Shown: positions 9,812 to 21,615 of the stretch, piece by piece
Position numbering within the stretch: position 1 is the first letter of the stretch
How the letters are laid out: each line of letters begins with the position of its first letter
Assembly (NCBI GenBank): GCA_963930645.1
Contig: OZ005662.1
Location: 97,014,436-97,078,435, forward strand
From: Salticus scenicus
Lineage: Eukaryota > Arthropoda > Arachnida > Araneae > Salticidae
DNA: 64,000 nucleotides
Direction of reading: 5' to 3'
Notes under the pieces: model-generated
What the model saw: the letters and a program-made list of their open reading frames with translations, nothing else
Told to the model about the DNA's origin: nothing
Database searches by the model: none
Made by a program: the position numbers and the translations under genes

Positions 9812-10279
9812 CCCTCCTGGCGATTTTTTCCCTCCTTGGCGATTTTTTTGACGACCTTGGCGAGACAATCCTTATTAGGGATATACCAAATATGGAAGCT
9901 CTAATCTCACTGGCTGATGAGATATGGAAATTTCTGGAATTTCCCACACTTTTCTACAGGAGTATAAAAGGGACGTTTTTTTCGCCAAGGCTAGTTAGTC
10001 TCAGATCAGAGTCAGTCAGTTTCACCAATGCTTGCATTGCTTTTGAAGGAGTTCTGAGCCTCTTTGGAAGAGACTTGCTTTATGTGTTATTACTATACAG
10101 TTCGTACTGCGGATTTACTATTGACAGCTGTTGTTTAAGCTGTGTTTACTGGTTGAATTGAAGCTGATACTTGGTTTATAGACCTGTAATTTTCTGGAAC
10201 TTTCTGTGAATAAATTACTGAATTTTGTAAGTTTCGCCTTTCATTCTCGGACAACTCACGAACCCCCAAGTACGCAACA
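9812..10279 (+). mobile_element. LTR family copy B, 5'-truncated solo LTR
   Basis: Matches the 3' three quarters of copy A. It keeps a TATA box (TATAAAAG from 9963), the R-U5 region, AATAAA at 10209 and the terminal TACGCAACA. The missing U3 start shows truncation or recombination. No internal gag or pol lies next to it. Confidence 0.8.
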
Positions 10280-10284
10280 ATACA

Positions 10285-10565
10285 TACTCAAGCAGTAACG
10301 GACTTGGGTAGAGAGGGACCTGAGGGCCTGATCCTCCAATTTAAGTTCAAAAATTGTTTTCAAATTTTAACCTATCTCCTGTCACTTTATTGAGCTGAAA
10401 TTTTGGATGCATGTATAATTCCGACGATAATACATGCCCAAGCAGAACCAGATTTGGGAGGGATGATTGATGCTGAGATACTAGGCTTTGAACTCCAATT
10501 CATGTTTTTTTTTTTTTTTTTTTTTCAAATTTTAACCCATGATTATCGTTTTATTGAGTTGAATA
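10285..10565. repeat. Two units of a local tandem repeat; a third lies at 12868
   Basis: AAGCAGTAACGGACTTGGG and AAGCAGAACCAGATTTGGG start adjacent units of about 130 bp. A third unit (AAGGAGTAACGGACATG, TGTATAATTCCGGCGAC) starts at 12868. The 2.3 kb between them is made of inserted elements, so the units were once contiguous. Confidence 0.6.
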
Positions 10566-10568
10566 TAT

Positions 10569-11200
10569 TGTTACAAAATTGTAAATAATTGTGTTTATTT
10601 TTGTATAAATTCTCTCAAAGAGGCTTAGTAAGTTGAAAAAGTGCTAATTTTGTGCATTTCTAGGCGTTTTAGCGTTGAAATAGCCTTATTTTCCCTAAAA
10701 AACACATTAAAAAGCCCCAATAAGGCAGGTAATGGATTTGGCGCCAAATTTGGCGACTTTTTCCCACCTTGGCGATTTTTTTGGCGACCTTGGCGAGAAA
10801 ATCCTTATAAGGGATGTACCAAATATGGAAGCTCTAATCTCACTGGCTGATGAGATACGGAAATTTCTGGAACCTTCCACACTTTTCTACAGGGGTACAT
10901 AAGGAGCGTTTTCTCGGCAAGGCAGTCAGTCAGTTCAGTTCTCATTCAGCTTCCGCTAATGCTTGCATTGATTTGAGCCTCTTTGAAAGAGACTTGCTTT
11001 AAGTGTTATTGCTATACAGTTTGTACTGTGGATTTGCTATTGACAGCTGTTGTTTAAGCTGTGTTTACTGGTTGAATTGAAGCTGATACTTGGTTTGTAG
11101 ACCTGTATTTTTCTGGAGCTTTCTGTGAATAAATTACTGAATTTTTGTAAGTTTGGCCTTTCATTCTCGGACAACTCACGAACCCTCCAAGTACGCAACA
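10569..11200 (+). mobile_element. LTR family copy A, full-length solo LTR
   Basis: Starts TGTTACAAAATTGTAAAT and ends AAGTACGCAACA, giving TG..CA termini. It contains the GGCGCCAAATTTGGCGAC region with repeated TTGGCGA, a promoter-like segment near 10900 and an AATAAA signal near 11128. Three relatives occur in this window and none has an internal coding region, so these are solo LTRs. Superfamily not proven; a Ty3/Gypsy-type retrotransposon is likely. Confidence 0.8.
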
Positions 11201-11212
11201 CTATATTTGCAT

Positions 11213-11567
11213 CACTGTTAAAAATTTCTATAAATTTAATGTAAATATTTATCCGGAGTCTCTGTAAATTCACAGTAATTCTTAGTTAAAAGTGAATAAT
11301 CGAGATTTTCGATCTTTATTTTGTATTTTTAAGTAATTTTATTATTTAATTTTTTTAATCACTATTAAAAATGACTGTTTCTCCTTTAGAAAAGGCATTC
11401 CAAGTCCGACATATATTCTCACCAATAATTAATTAAATTAATTTTAGTTATTAAAAGGAATGTATAAAATAAGTTTTCTAACATCTCCGTTTATTTTTCT
11501 CTGTAATTTTACGTAAGACTTAAGATAACAGATTACACAGAGTTTTCTGTAGGAATTTTTTAGAGTG
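11213..11567 (-). mobile_element. CACTGTTAAAAATTT element, copy B
   Basis: 355-bp non-autonomous element whose termini CACTGTTAAAAATTTC and the complementary end ..GAGTG form a short inverted repeat. Opposite orientation to copies at 18.4 and 31.9 kb. hAT-like by the CA start, but no 8-bp duplication was visible. The next element begins directly after its last base. Confidence 0.65.
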
Positions 11568-11569
11568 TA

Positions 11570-12859
11570 CAGTCGGTAGCAAAAGTGTCCGAACACTAGC
11601 AAAAATTCCTATGTAAAAAAAGTACACTTCATAAGGTTTTGTTTAAATAAATCCTTATCGAATCATGTTCTTACATGCATTGACTAAGAACAGGATTCGA
11701 CAAGGATTTATTTAACAAAACCGTATGAAGTGTTCTTATAGTTCCCCATTACACTACAGGTATGGGGAACTTAGGTAATCATGAAAATTTTCGACCTCGG
11801 TTTTTTGACTTATTTTACACGTTTTCAGGTGTGAGGAATCCGAAAATGACAAAATTTGTAAGGTGTCTGTCTGTAGGGTGTCTGTTAGTCCGTTAGTTTG
11901 TTAGTCTGTGTACACGATATCTCACGAACAAATTGTCGCAGAGAGGTCAGATCAGTTTTAAAATATTACTTTCGACACTGGCAAGAACCATATTCATTTG
12001 CAACATTCGAATAGGGCAAAATTTCACATAAACGTCAATTGTGAGAGATATTTTCATCGTAAAGATGTCAGACTACTTTTGAAATATTATTTAGGACACT
12101 GGCATGAATATTAATGACTGTGAATTTTCCAATATAAAAATTTCGTAAGTTATTGGAAATTTACGAATTTCTTAACATGGCAGAATAGAGCAAAATATCA
12201 CATTAACGTCAATCTTGAGGGATATTTTCATCGTAAAGATGTCAAACCACTTTCGAAACATTATTGAGGATACTGGCATGAATAGCATAGACTATGATTT
12301 TTCCAATTTAAAAAATTCGTAAGTTGTTTGGAATTTACGATTTACTTAGCATGTCGGAATAAGGCAAAATTGCGCAAAAATTTCCATTTTTAGGATCATA
12401 AATACATTAGACAACTTCAAAATTACATTTGTGATATTTGTTTGAACATGAATACAAATATTCTAATAGGAAAATTTCGTAAATTATTCGTAATTTACGA
12501 TTTTATCAACTTAGCGAAATTGTAAATTTTTCATATAAATATGAATTTTGAGGATTATTGCATTGGAAATAGTAGCATGAAAACTGAACAACAGAATTGA
12601 CCCTGATAAAATAAATTAATAGATTAGAATAAGATAAATATATCGAAGTGAACTGTGGATAGCCTATTAGGCGGGGATTTCATTCTGTCACTGTATCAAG
12701 CTTTGGCCAAATTCATTTCTTTTAACATGATTATAATATGTCTCGCACTAGAAATTTATGAGAATATAAATATGATGGGGAACTGAGCAGAGTCCACCTA
12801 TGCCAACTAGTTTTACATAGGAATTTTTGCTAGTGTTCGGACACTTTTGTTACCGACTG
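11570..12859. mobile_element. Tc1-type palindromic MITE, copy 2, split by an insertion
   Basis: The two arms of the MITE (CAGTCGGTAGCAAAAGTGTC at the left, its complement at the right) are separated at about 11740-12811 by a 1.07-kb repeat. TA flanks both outer ends. Confidence 0.85.
11741..12811 (+). mobile_element. 1.1-kb GTTCCCCAT repeat, copy 1
   Basis: Opens with a hairpin GTTCCCCAT..ATGGGGAAC and ends GGGGAACTGAGCAGAGTCC..CCAACTAG. After a GTCTGTTAGTCCGTTAG run come direct repeats of about 174 bp (GATATTTTCATCGTAAAGATG at 12047 and 12221). A second copy lies in opposite orientation at 49.15-50.36 kb and a decayed one at 60.3 kb. It may be Helitron-like because it ends in CTAG before T, but this is unproven. 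Confidence 0.7.
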
Positions 12860-12867
12860 TATATGTA

Positions 12868-13000
12868 TAATTCCGGCGACAGTATACATGATTAAGGAGT
12901 AACGGACATGAAAAGGAGGCCTGGGCCCAAAATCCAGTTCAAAATTTGCTTTTTAATTTTATCTCACTTCATATTACCTGGCCGATGTTTTATATACATA
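12868..13000. repeat. Third unit of the split local tandem repeat
   Basis: TGTATAATTCCGGCGACAGT and GAGTAACGGACATG match the units at 10.3-10.56 kb, which shows where the sequence was interrupted. Confidence 0.55.
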
Positions 13001-13584
13001 TGTATATTATCCACATTCACTGAATATGGATTGATGGATTATTAAACACATTCGCTGAATATGATTGATTATGGATGGATTCGCTGAAAATTTTGATATA
13101 TTCTGATATAAAAGCGTGTTTTTTAAGTTTTTAATTTGTGTCTTATTTAAATTTTTCTCGTATTAGAGAGATTTGTGTTCAAGTGAAAAGCAGTAGTTAA
13201 TCTAATTCACCAAAACCAGTTTCCGTAAGATTAACTGTAATTTATATACCTCAATTATGAGTAATTAAATAAAAACCTAAAATTATTTTAAAATATTACA
13301 GAAATTCTGTAAAGTAATATTTCGAATACATTATCAAAAAATTTCTTTCCTTCTTTTGATATTCGAATAATCTCACTCCGTTCGTAGCATTAATACCAAT
13401 ACTGCTAAAAAAAAGACATCGACATTTTATTTTCTTTATAGGAATTGCAAATATAAGAATACTCATAAATATAGATAGCAGATGTAATTTCACGCCATGA
13501 TTTCTGAAACTGAAGTTTTGGATCTTTTATATCTAAATGAAAACACATTAAGAGGCATTTCTAAAATGTACAATTCACCAAGAG

Positions 13585-13624
<40 letters not shown>

Positions 13625-13990
13625 TTGAGGACTGGGGGCCTATTAGTCACAATCTGGGATTTTTGCGTTGTCGATTTCGATAGTTGGACATTTGCCGAAA
13701 TCTAAAATTTATCGAAAATATAATTGAATAATTTGAAAGTGATGTTATAATTTGAAAAAAGAAAAAAAAAAAAAAACTAATAGTCCTCCGTCCTAAAATA
13801 AATTCTGCTTTTGCCAGAATTTCATCAAAATCTTTTATTATTATTATTATTATTATTGAAAGAAAAAGAAAAGAAAATTAATAATAATCAGTATCGCTAC
13901 AAGCGATATCGGAAACGTTTTTTTTTTAATAATTTTGAATTAGGAAATAAAAAGTGCGCGTGAAATAATACGAAATAAAAATAAGTAAAA
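13000..13990. other. No gene seen; inverted pair around T/A runs
   Basis: GAGGACTGGGGGCCTATTAG after a T run (about 13600-13645) and CTAATAGTCCTCCGTCC after an A run (about 13775) form an inverted pair, probably a small decayed element. A short (TTA)n repeat lies near 13838. AATAAGCGTG-type sequence near 13107 (AAAAGCGTGTTTTTTAAG) matches one end of the insert at 32.1 kb. Confidence 0.45.
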
Positions 13991-14009
13991 AAATGAATTT
14001 AAAGCTTTT

Positions 14010-14325
14010 GTTTTTCGAGGGCTGCTCATGCATATAAAAAATGCGTATTAAAACGAGTCGAAGAAGGAAGCGAAATAAGTATTGAGTTATATTACGATCA
14101 ATACGATCTGTAATATGATACGATATATTAGACCTATCGTCCAGGGTTAGTAGGCATTTTCGTTGAAAGAAATAGTTTGTTCGTTTGGTGCAACTTGCAC
14201 ATTAGTCCCATGAGGCACAACTTTCACATTAGTCCCTTGAGGTACATTTTTCACTTTAGTCCCGTCGGGTACAACTTGCACATTAGTCCCCTTTAAATAT
14301 AGTGACCAACGAAGCTGTTTTTTTT
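14010..14325 (+). mobile_element. Helitron fragment with the 27-bp minisatellite
   Basis: Shares CTCATGCATAT, GAGTCGAAGAAGGAAGCGAAATAAG (first 20 bases) and the minisatellite with 4.06-4.35 kb. It lacks the terminal hairpin and CTAG. Confidence 0.6.
14147..14305 (-). other. Second in-frame 9-aa repeat ORF
   Basis: On the minus strand LYLKGTNVQVVPDGTK leads into four 9-aa units and ends NEQTISFNENAY before a stop. The frame and stop match the three-unit copy at 4.2 kb although the units differ. Confidence 0.35.
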
Positions 14326-14804
14326 ATTAATTACGTTGCTTTAAGCAAATAATATAAGTTAATGATCAGAAACTAAGAAAGTTTTTTTTTTTTTTTTTTT
14401 TTAACGGCAGGCACAGTGCAACATCATATGGTTTCAGTCTCTGTAGTGCTAAATTTCGTTCAATATAGCATGTTACAATAATTGTAGCACCACATCTTTG
14501 TTTGTTTTTTTTTTTTTTAAGTTCACAAATAATAAAGTTTGTTTTAATCGTATAATGTCGCTTGTGTAAGTTAACTAGAAATTAATATGTTTTTTACTTC
14601 ATATCATTAAAAACATTTCTTAGATATGTAAGTTTAAACATTATTTTTACTTAATTTTATTTTTTAATTTTATTTTTCACTTGAAAATTGTTGCATACAG
14701 GATACAGGGTACAAAGATACAGGTTACAAGATACAATTATACCGTAACTAAAGATCATAAGTTTAAAAGCTATTCATATAATCTTGTTCTTGTCGTAGCA
14801 TTAA

Positions 14805-15046
14805 GGGCCTGATTCATTTACTCTGTCGTCGGAAGCCCAGGTCAACGTTATTCTACGGGAAATTTTGTTTACTTATGACTCATTAATTAATGCATATTTT
14901 TGAACTCTGTTTTCCCGATTCAGAAAATTCACATCTGTTAAACCGATGAACGTTTTTTTAAAAAATGGATTTTTTTAATTTTTAATATTTATTTTTGAAC
15001 CTGTAAAGTAGGAATTTTCAATATGTCAAATTTTTCATTTTACGGC

Positions 15047-15078
<32 letters not shown>

Positions 15079-15465
15079 GTTATTAGAAAAACGTTTGTCA
15101 ATTTAACAGACGGGAATTTTCTAAATGGGAAAACAGAATTCGAAAATATGTATTACAGTGCAGCCACATATACAAAAACTAGCAGTGAGGACGCATCCAA
15201 AATGTTGGAGGGATGCCAGCTTGACCGATAGTTTGAAATTTGGAAAACATCCAATAATTCCTCGCTCTGTTATTGCTCATTTTCTCTGAGTCAGATGACT
15301 GTTACCCCTATTTTAGCATTGAACTCGTTGAGTTAGCACTTGGGCAGATGCTTCCATGGTTTCATGAAATGTGGTCAAAGAATAATTAATCAGTTAAGAG
15401 TAAACAAAATTTCCCATAGAATAACATTGACTTGGGCTTCCAGCGACGGTAAGTGAAGCAGACCG
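14805..15465. mobile_element. Palindromic MITE with TTAA flanks and a 233-bp insert
   Basis: Outer arms GGGCCTGATTCATTTACTCT and the complementary right end pair imperfectly over about 70 bp. TTAA lies on both sides (14801-14804, 15466-15469). An inner inverted pair brackets A/T runs. The right arm is broken by a segment at 15154-15386. TTAA suggests piggyBac-type insertion; a 3-bp TTA/TAA site (PIF/Harbinger) cannot be excluded. Confidence 0.65.
15154..15386. repeat. 233-bp shared segment, copy 1
   Basis: Contains AACTAGCAGTGAGGAC, ATGTTGGAGGGATGCCAGC and GCAGATGCTTCCATGGTTTC. A copy of the same length lies at 44361-44593 in a different context, so this is a mobile or captured unit. Confidence 0.7.
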
Positions 15466-15995
15466 TTAATGCCAATATCGCTACAAAAGTGTTCGCCATT
15501 TTCTTTTCCTTTTACGAATTGCAAAAAAAAAAAAAAAAAAAAAAAAAAAGAATATTCATTAATATAGATATTTAATTACAGCACCAATTACAAACAAAAA
15601 AAAGTTTAAAACTTGAAATCTTTATGATTTTTTGTCATGCGACTGAATTTAAGAGTTCCTAATAAATGTTATAATTTGTTCCCTAACAGCGCATCTTCTC
15701 CCCTGGATATCTTCAAGATATCTTCAAGATGTCTTCAAGATGAAAAGACATCCCAGAGACATCCTAAGATGTACTGTGGATAAGTGTGTTGTTAAGGAAT
15801 AATTTCAAAATGAATGTCCAGTTTTTGTGTCAAATACATTGATTAACATTTATTCAATTTTAAAAGGTTTGGATGAAAACAAATTTCGATATAACATTAT
15901 AATCAGGGCTCGTGAAATACTATCGCCTTGGTAACCATTGGCGACCAATATATTTTAACTGACAACTATGTTTTCTACTTAAAACTCAACCCTTT

Positions 15996-16262
15996 TTACT
16001 TTCCGAACACTATAGTGAGGAAAGTACTGTAATCGTGTCGAAAATCCGAATTTGAGATTTTGATGTTCCGATACGTTTCGAGGTCCCCTGAGTCCGCTTT
16101 CACTATTTTTACGATGATGTATGTATGTGTGTGTGTATGTGTATGTCTGTGAGTGAACACGCTGGCGTCTAAACGCTTTGTTCGAATAAGCTGAAAATTG
16201 GTACGTGTATTGTAAGTCACCATAGTACGAACACTATTGATTTTGGTAAATCTAACACTTAT

Positions 16263-16302
<40 letters not shown>

Positions 16303-16634
16303 GGGACACCAAGAAAAATTCTTTATCATTATGGCCTATGGGGCCAAATTTTTAAAAGTGCAATAGCTTCTAAACGCTTTATTAATCTGAGCAAAAAATT
16401 TGTACACACATTATAGGTCACAGTTTCACTAACTGTATAATAGATTTTGGTGAATTTAGCACTTACAGATTTTTTTACAGGGACACAAAGAAAAATTCTT
16501 TATCATTATGGCCTATGGGCTCAAAGTTCTCTCTTTTGTTTGTTTAACAACTCCTCTTTCTTTACTTTATCTACAAAACTGTTAATTACCCAATGTTCGG
16601 AAAGTCGAGTGGAGTCACTCCAGATTTTTTTTTC
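15996..16634 (+). mobile_element. Tandem-unit element (CTTTCCGAACA family), copy 1
   Basis: Begins TTTACTTTCCGAACACTAT, passes a GTATGTGTGTGTG run and a GTCTAAACGCTTT box, then two internal units with TTCTTTATCATTATGGCC, and ends GAAAGTCGAGTGGAGTCACT. Same order as the reversed copy at 26.3-27.3 kb. A long T run interrupts it at about 16266-16302. Confidence 0.75.
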
Positions 16635-16639
16635 TTAAT

Positions 16640-17112
16640 ATTTTGGTAGAAAAATTGATCCAAGAATCGGGCTCCAGTTCAACTCCCAATGTAAGCTAAC
16701 TTTAGCCGTTTGGATTCGCGCTCCCCTCACCACGTTTTAGGACACTGTGTTGAATCAATACACAATTTTTGGATTTATATCACTTTTCTCCGTGCATGTT
16801 TCACAACTCGGTGTTAAATCAGTGCACCCGTTTCAGGGAATTGGTTTACACTACACCTGTTTGCGCGTATTTTGCACGAACTAGTGCTGAATCGTTGTAC
16901 GGGTGTGACGATGTATCAATGCCCATGGTGTATGGATTTAGAGAAAATAATAAATCCAGCTTCATGACGTTAAGTTTAAACAGGTATTTACTGATGTATT
17001 ATTCTGTCCCAGTAATCATTTAGTTTTTTATGCATAGAATTTTAATTTCTATATTCAAGTAAATTTAAAAATTTAAAAAATAAATAAAGAATTAAAAAAA
17101 AAAAGTGGCGAG

Positions 17113-17143
<31 letters not shown>

Positions 17144-17430
17144 TAATTTTACTGGTTACCAGAATTTTTACTGCGGGGACTAGTTTTTTTTTTCTTTTCT
17201 TTTCTTTTATTCTGTAGCCCTTTCTTGAAATATGAAATTGAAGAAAAATTAAGTTAAAGTAAAAAAAAAAAAAGTAAATTATATTTGAAGAGCTGTAGAT
17301 TGATATTGTTTAAAAATATTACATAGCTTCGCAAGTTACATGATAACTACCTAGATATTTTTAACTGCATCGATTTTGATAATTTTCATCATTCGTTTTC
17401 CCCTTAAAAGTAAATTGTAGCATACAGAAT
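16640..17430. other. No gene recognised; short internal repeats
   Basis: Between 16745 and 16915 related boxes occur (GTGTTGAATCAATACAC, GTGTTAAATCAGTGCACCCG, GTGCTGAATCGTTGTACGGG). They may be a decayed minisatellite or element. An 84-codon frame from 16769 covers them and has no recognisable domain. (GT)n and G-runs lie near 17115-17142. Confidence 0.35.
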
Positions 17431-17985
17431 ACAGGGTGCATCATAAGTAATGGTCGTAGAGCTCTAATTACGGTATTGACTTAAATTATTTCAGGTTCGT
17501 TTTAATAATGTGGAATCGTTTAAAAGAGAAAAAAAATTATATAGGTTACATTGATTTGCTGAAGTATTGATCATTATGATAAATGATGTATGTATTACTC
17601 ATAGTTCTTTTATATGAAAGTTCAAAAGAATTTACTTATATTATTTAATATGGTTGATAATTATCTGAATTACATCAAATTATTTAAAAGAGAATTATAT
17701 ACATGTATATTTTCAGAATTTTACCATGGCATAAAAGTTACTGGAACGGTAGGCATTAGGGTGGGCAACATTTATAGATTCTTTACATGGATGCATGAAA
17801 AAATTCGGTTGCATCACGATATATTGTACAAGTATACACATTTGGAAGGAAATACATAAGCACTCAAAAATTTTTCTTTGTTTTTCTTTGTTAAAATATT
17901 CAAGAATTTAAGTTTGTATAAATGCCTTTTCATTACTGAATGCTCGGAAAATTTAGTTGAGTTGCTCCAGATTTTTCTTCTTCAC
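17430..17985. other. Decayed element ends
   Basis: TACAGGGTGCATCATAAGTA at about 17430 resembles a mariner terminus without a partner. ATGCTCGGAAAATTTAGTTG..CTCCAGATTTTTC near 17938-17980 is a mutated end of the CTTTCCGAACA family. Confidence 0.4.
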
Positions 17986-18129
17986 TTATAATAATGCATC
18001 ACCTGGAAAAATATATACGTTAATTTTTCAACAAATTCCTTAGTTGCACTGTGCTTAAAATGCCCCTAGCAATAATGGATTTCTTTATTTGTCCGTTTGA
18101 TTATTATTATTTGCTTTTTATGATTTGAA

Positions 18130-18340
18130 CATTTTTTACACTTTCCAACAAAGTTGAATGAAAAGTGTGTGTGTGTGTGTATTCGGTTTGTTTTAAGCTT
18201 GTCTGTCGCGCTCTAACTGCTGTAAATTTTCATAGAAATCTCTAAAACTGATGGATGCTATTAAAGTTTACAATGCATGCTCCCTATTAAATATGGGGTA
18301 AAAATATATTTGAGGGTGCCCCCTTGGCGAAATTGTTTGG
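18130..18340. repeat. Short repeat with ACTTTCCAACAAAGTT and GT run
   Basis: Resembles the start of the tandem-unit elements (a stem-like ACTTTCCAAC, a GTGTGT run, GCTTGTCTGTCGCGCTC), but no tandem units follow before the next element. Confidence 0.35.
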
Positions 18341-18392
18341 CACATTTTTGTTAATAACCTATAACACTATATACATATAACATATACATATA

Positions 18393-18751
18393 CACTACAA
18401 TGTTAAAAATTTCAACCGAAAACTCTGTGTAATGTATTATCTTAAGTCTTACGTAAAATTACAGAGAAAAATAAACGGAGATGTTAAAAAACGTATTTTA
18501 TATATTCACTTTAATAACTAATATTAATTTTATTAAATATTGGTGAGGATATATTTCAGACTTAGAATGCTTTTTCTAAAGTAGAAACAGTCATTTTTAA
18601 TTTTAGTCAAAAAATTAGGTTATAAAATTAGGTAAAAATACAGAATAAAGATTGAGCATCTCGATTATTCACTTTTATCTAAGAATTACTGTAAATTTAC
18701 AGAGACTCTGGATAAATATTTACATGAAATTTACAGAAATTTTTAACAGTG
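18393..18751 (+). mobile_element. CACTGTTAAAAATTT element, copy C
   Basis: 359 bp from CACTACAATGTTAAAAATTT to TTTTTAACAGTG. It is flanked by ATATACATATAACTATA simple sequence that hides any target duplication. Confidence 0.7.
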
Positions 18752-18879
18752 TATATACATATAACTATATACATATAACTATATACCTATAACCTATACA
18801 TATAAATAGGCTAACCTTAATATATTTACCGCGATCACAACTTGGCGAGAATAAAGGGGCACCCTCAAATATAGTCTAA

Positions 18880-19510
18880 CCAAAAAGGGTGTAAAAAACA
18901 TCACTGGTTTATGTACAGGGATACCAAAATAATTCGAATGCATTGAGTTCTATGAAAAATATTTCTACGAAAAATATTTTAATACTTTTGTATTGTACAG
19001 TATATAATGAAATCGACATTCATACGTACAAAAGTATGTTTGTTGCATTGTGAATCGTGATGATTTGTTTAAAGGGACACATAAAAATAGTCAGATACAC
19101 AAAGGTAAAATTGCTTGAATTGCATTTTTCGCTATGCAATGTGCCTTTTTCGTTAGGCAATATGCAATTTGTTCGTACTTTTTAGCACTTTTCAACAATA
19201 TTTAAGAATTATGACTTCCGTTAGTTTCTTTGTCTGTGTGCATCTGTCCGTGCTTAAATTTCCTTTAATATTTATACACAGCTTTGAAATTCATTATGTC
19301 ATTTATGTTTCCTATGACACATTTTCTAATGAAAATTATATAAACTGCGCAAGTACTTTGTGTAGAAAGACTCGCAAAGGATTTTTGATGCATTATGGTC
19401 TATGAGAAACATTTATTTAATGCATACTTCAATAAGATTTATGCTGCACATAAGAAAATAAAGTAAATAAATATTATTCAGATATATCAAACTATTTTAC
19501 TGCAAAATAA
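18880..19510. repeat. Diverged tandem-unit-like repeat
   Basis: Contains ACAGGGATACCAAAATAATT and AAAGGGACACATAAAAATAG spacers and a TGTCTGTGTGCATCTGTCC run. Related to 7.97-8.42 kb. Confidence 0.4.
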
Positions 19511-21170
19511 AGTAATTTTACTGTAATTTATTAGTCTGATGGACCCCTACAATCTTGTACATGTACATTATGCGATGTAAATGGAAATTAACCAATGCAA
19601 TTTTTTAGTGTTATAAGAAGTTTTTATGTACTTTATCTTAGTAAACAAGTTTTAGACAATATGCAGGGCTGAACAAATGCAATCTTTTTAATTCTTTTTC
19701 TTCAGAATAAAAACTGTAAAGTTGCTTTTGTGAGATTCTTTCTTTCATACTTAAAAACAAAATATATTTTTTATATATTTACTGTTTTTTATATAATATA
19801 CAAGGTTACACAAAACGACCTATTGTACAATTTTTCTTAAAGGTAAAGCCATAAAAAAAAAAATATATTTTTTTTTTTATTTTTCTTCCACTATGATAAA
19901 AAAAATAAATAAATGTATTTTAAGATGTCATCACAGAATTAAGACATATTTGAAAGTTAAACAGTGTTATGGAGCAATGCAATTGAAAAATGTTTGTAAT
20001 TTATCCAAAACCACATGAGTTTTCTTTTTTTTTTTAAATTGATTTAGAAATTTTACGAAATCATTGGGTTACTTGGAATGTAGTTTATTCAGTTTTTATT
20101 TAAGTAAAACGTATTACACAACCTCATAGTTCATATCAATTTTGAAAAAAAAAAAAAAAAAACGTACTCCGTAATACATCTTTTAGATTTTCTATTCCTT
20201 GTCTATTTCTTTATATTTCCTCTGAAAGAAAACACGGTTTTTTCATTGATGGATTTTTTGCATAATTTTCCATTGTAGGTGAAAACACTAACGACGAGCA
20301 GAATTAGGAAACATGAAGAAAAATGACCGTGTTAGTGCATGCCTTTTTTGGAAATTTCAAAGGACAATGGTTAGTAATTGTTCAAAGGGCAATGGTTAGA
20401 AATATACTTTCTATATAAATTTCACTGAATATTATGCTTCTTTAATTGCACATAACTTTTATTTTCCCATCTTGTTCATTATTTACTGTATTTAGAGAGA
20501 ACGCATTATAGTATGCATGTCATTTATTTATTAAAGGCAAATGTTGAAAAGACATGCCGCTGCATGCACAGAAAAATAATCTATTTAAAAAAACTTTTAA
20601 AACCCAAATTCATAATGTATCATATCACATAAATCTTTTCGAAGTTATGATTTTGTAAATTTTTTGCAAATTTTGGCTTAATGTATCCCGTGAACCGCTC
20701 GTGGATCAAATCACCCCAAAAAATTTTCTGAGGCAAGGTATTTGATTCATTGACCGATGCATTGCTATGATTAGACATTAGTTATTGCTCTGGTTGTGCC
20801 ATCTATCGGTCATTACAAACGTAAATATGCGTAAAAACTTTTTTTTTTTTTCTTTTGTAAATAATTGCATAATTGTTTTAGAATTATAAAAATATGCATA
20901 CAATGTTGCTCACTGCAAACAATTTTTTTTATTTTGAGTTTTAAAAAATATTTTAAATAAGTTTGTGTACTACTTTGTGAATTTATCGATGAGTTAATTT
21001 TTATAAAACATCTTTATGTTTGAATACTAAATTTTTGCCTTAAATTTCATCATTCGAACATAAAAAAAAGGCTTCTTAAAAAAATTCTTCAAAAATTCTT
21101 AGGATACTGTGTAGTCAACGAAAAATTTTCTTTTATCAATTGACATCTTTTCTACTAATTATCTGCAAAA
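19510..21170. other. No gene seen
   Basis: AT-rich DNA with several A and T runs. ACATGAAGAAAAATGACC (20311) also occurs at 30948, so some of this is repetitive. Nothing else stands out. Confidence 0.45.
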
Positions 21171-21174
21171 ATTA

Positions 21175-21246
21175 ACACTCTGGACCTTCGAACGCTCGAC
21201 CACCGCGTTACTAACACGGCGCTCTAACCATCTGAGCCACGGAGAG
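21175..21246 (-). tRNA. tRNA-like sequence, AGT loop, degenerate
   Basis: The minus strand folds into a good D arm (GCTC..GAGC) and anticodon arm (CCGTG/CGCGG around TTAGTAA, anticodon AGT, threonine). The T arm and acceptor stem do not pair. Most likely a tRNA pseudogene or the head of a SINE. Confidence 0.4.
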
Positions 21247-21571
21247 ACAAATGAAAAAGCTTATATTTACCTTAAAATGGAGGCGCATTTTTTATTAGCT
21301 TGAGATTCACAAACATACCGTAGTGAATGACTGTAAGTACATGAGAATTTGGGGACAAGAAAGAAATAACTAAAGGAAATATATTTATTACTTTAGTTAT
21401 ATTAATGACGCTATAGAAAGCATTTATTTAAAGAAATACGATTAATTCTATCGACGATAACTTTTGAATTTTTTAGTTTCTTGAGAATTTTATATAAGTA
21501 CCTAATAAGTTATGCAAAAGAAATGTTAGAAAGAAATTAAAACTTCTTCACACACCATAAATTTTAAATCA

Positions 21572-21615
21572 GCACAACTGGTTTCGAAAGGACGTAGCCT
21601 TTCTTCATCAGGTGC
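21572..21615 (-). ncRNA. Hammerhead-like motif, foldback 2, left arm
   Basis: Minus strand: GCAC, CTGATGA, extra A, GAAAGG..CCTTTC (six perfect pairs), GAA, ACCAGT, T, GTGC. Stem I GCAC/GTGC pairs fully. Stem III has one mismatch compared with the right arm. Confidence 0.55.

Noticed and set aside
9911..9935. CTGATGAGATATGGAAA in the LTR, a possible hammerhead core
   Set aside because: No pairing stem II between the box and GAAA, no matching stem I; same absence in copies A and C.
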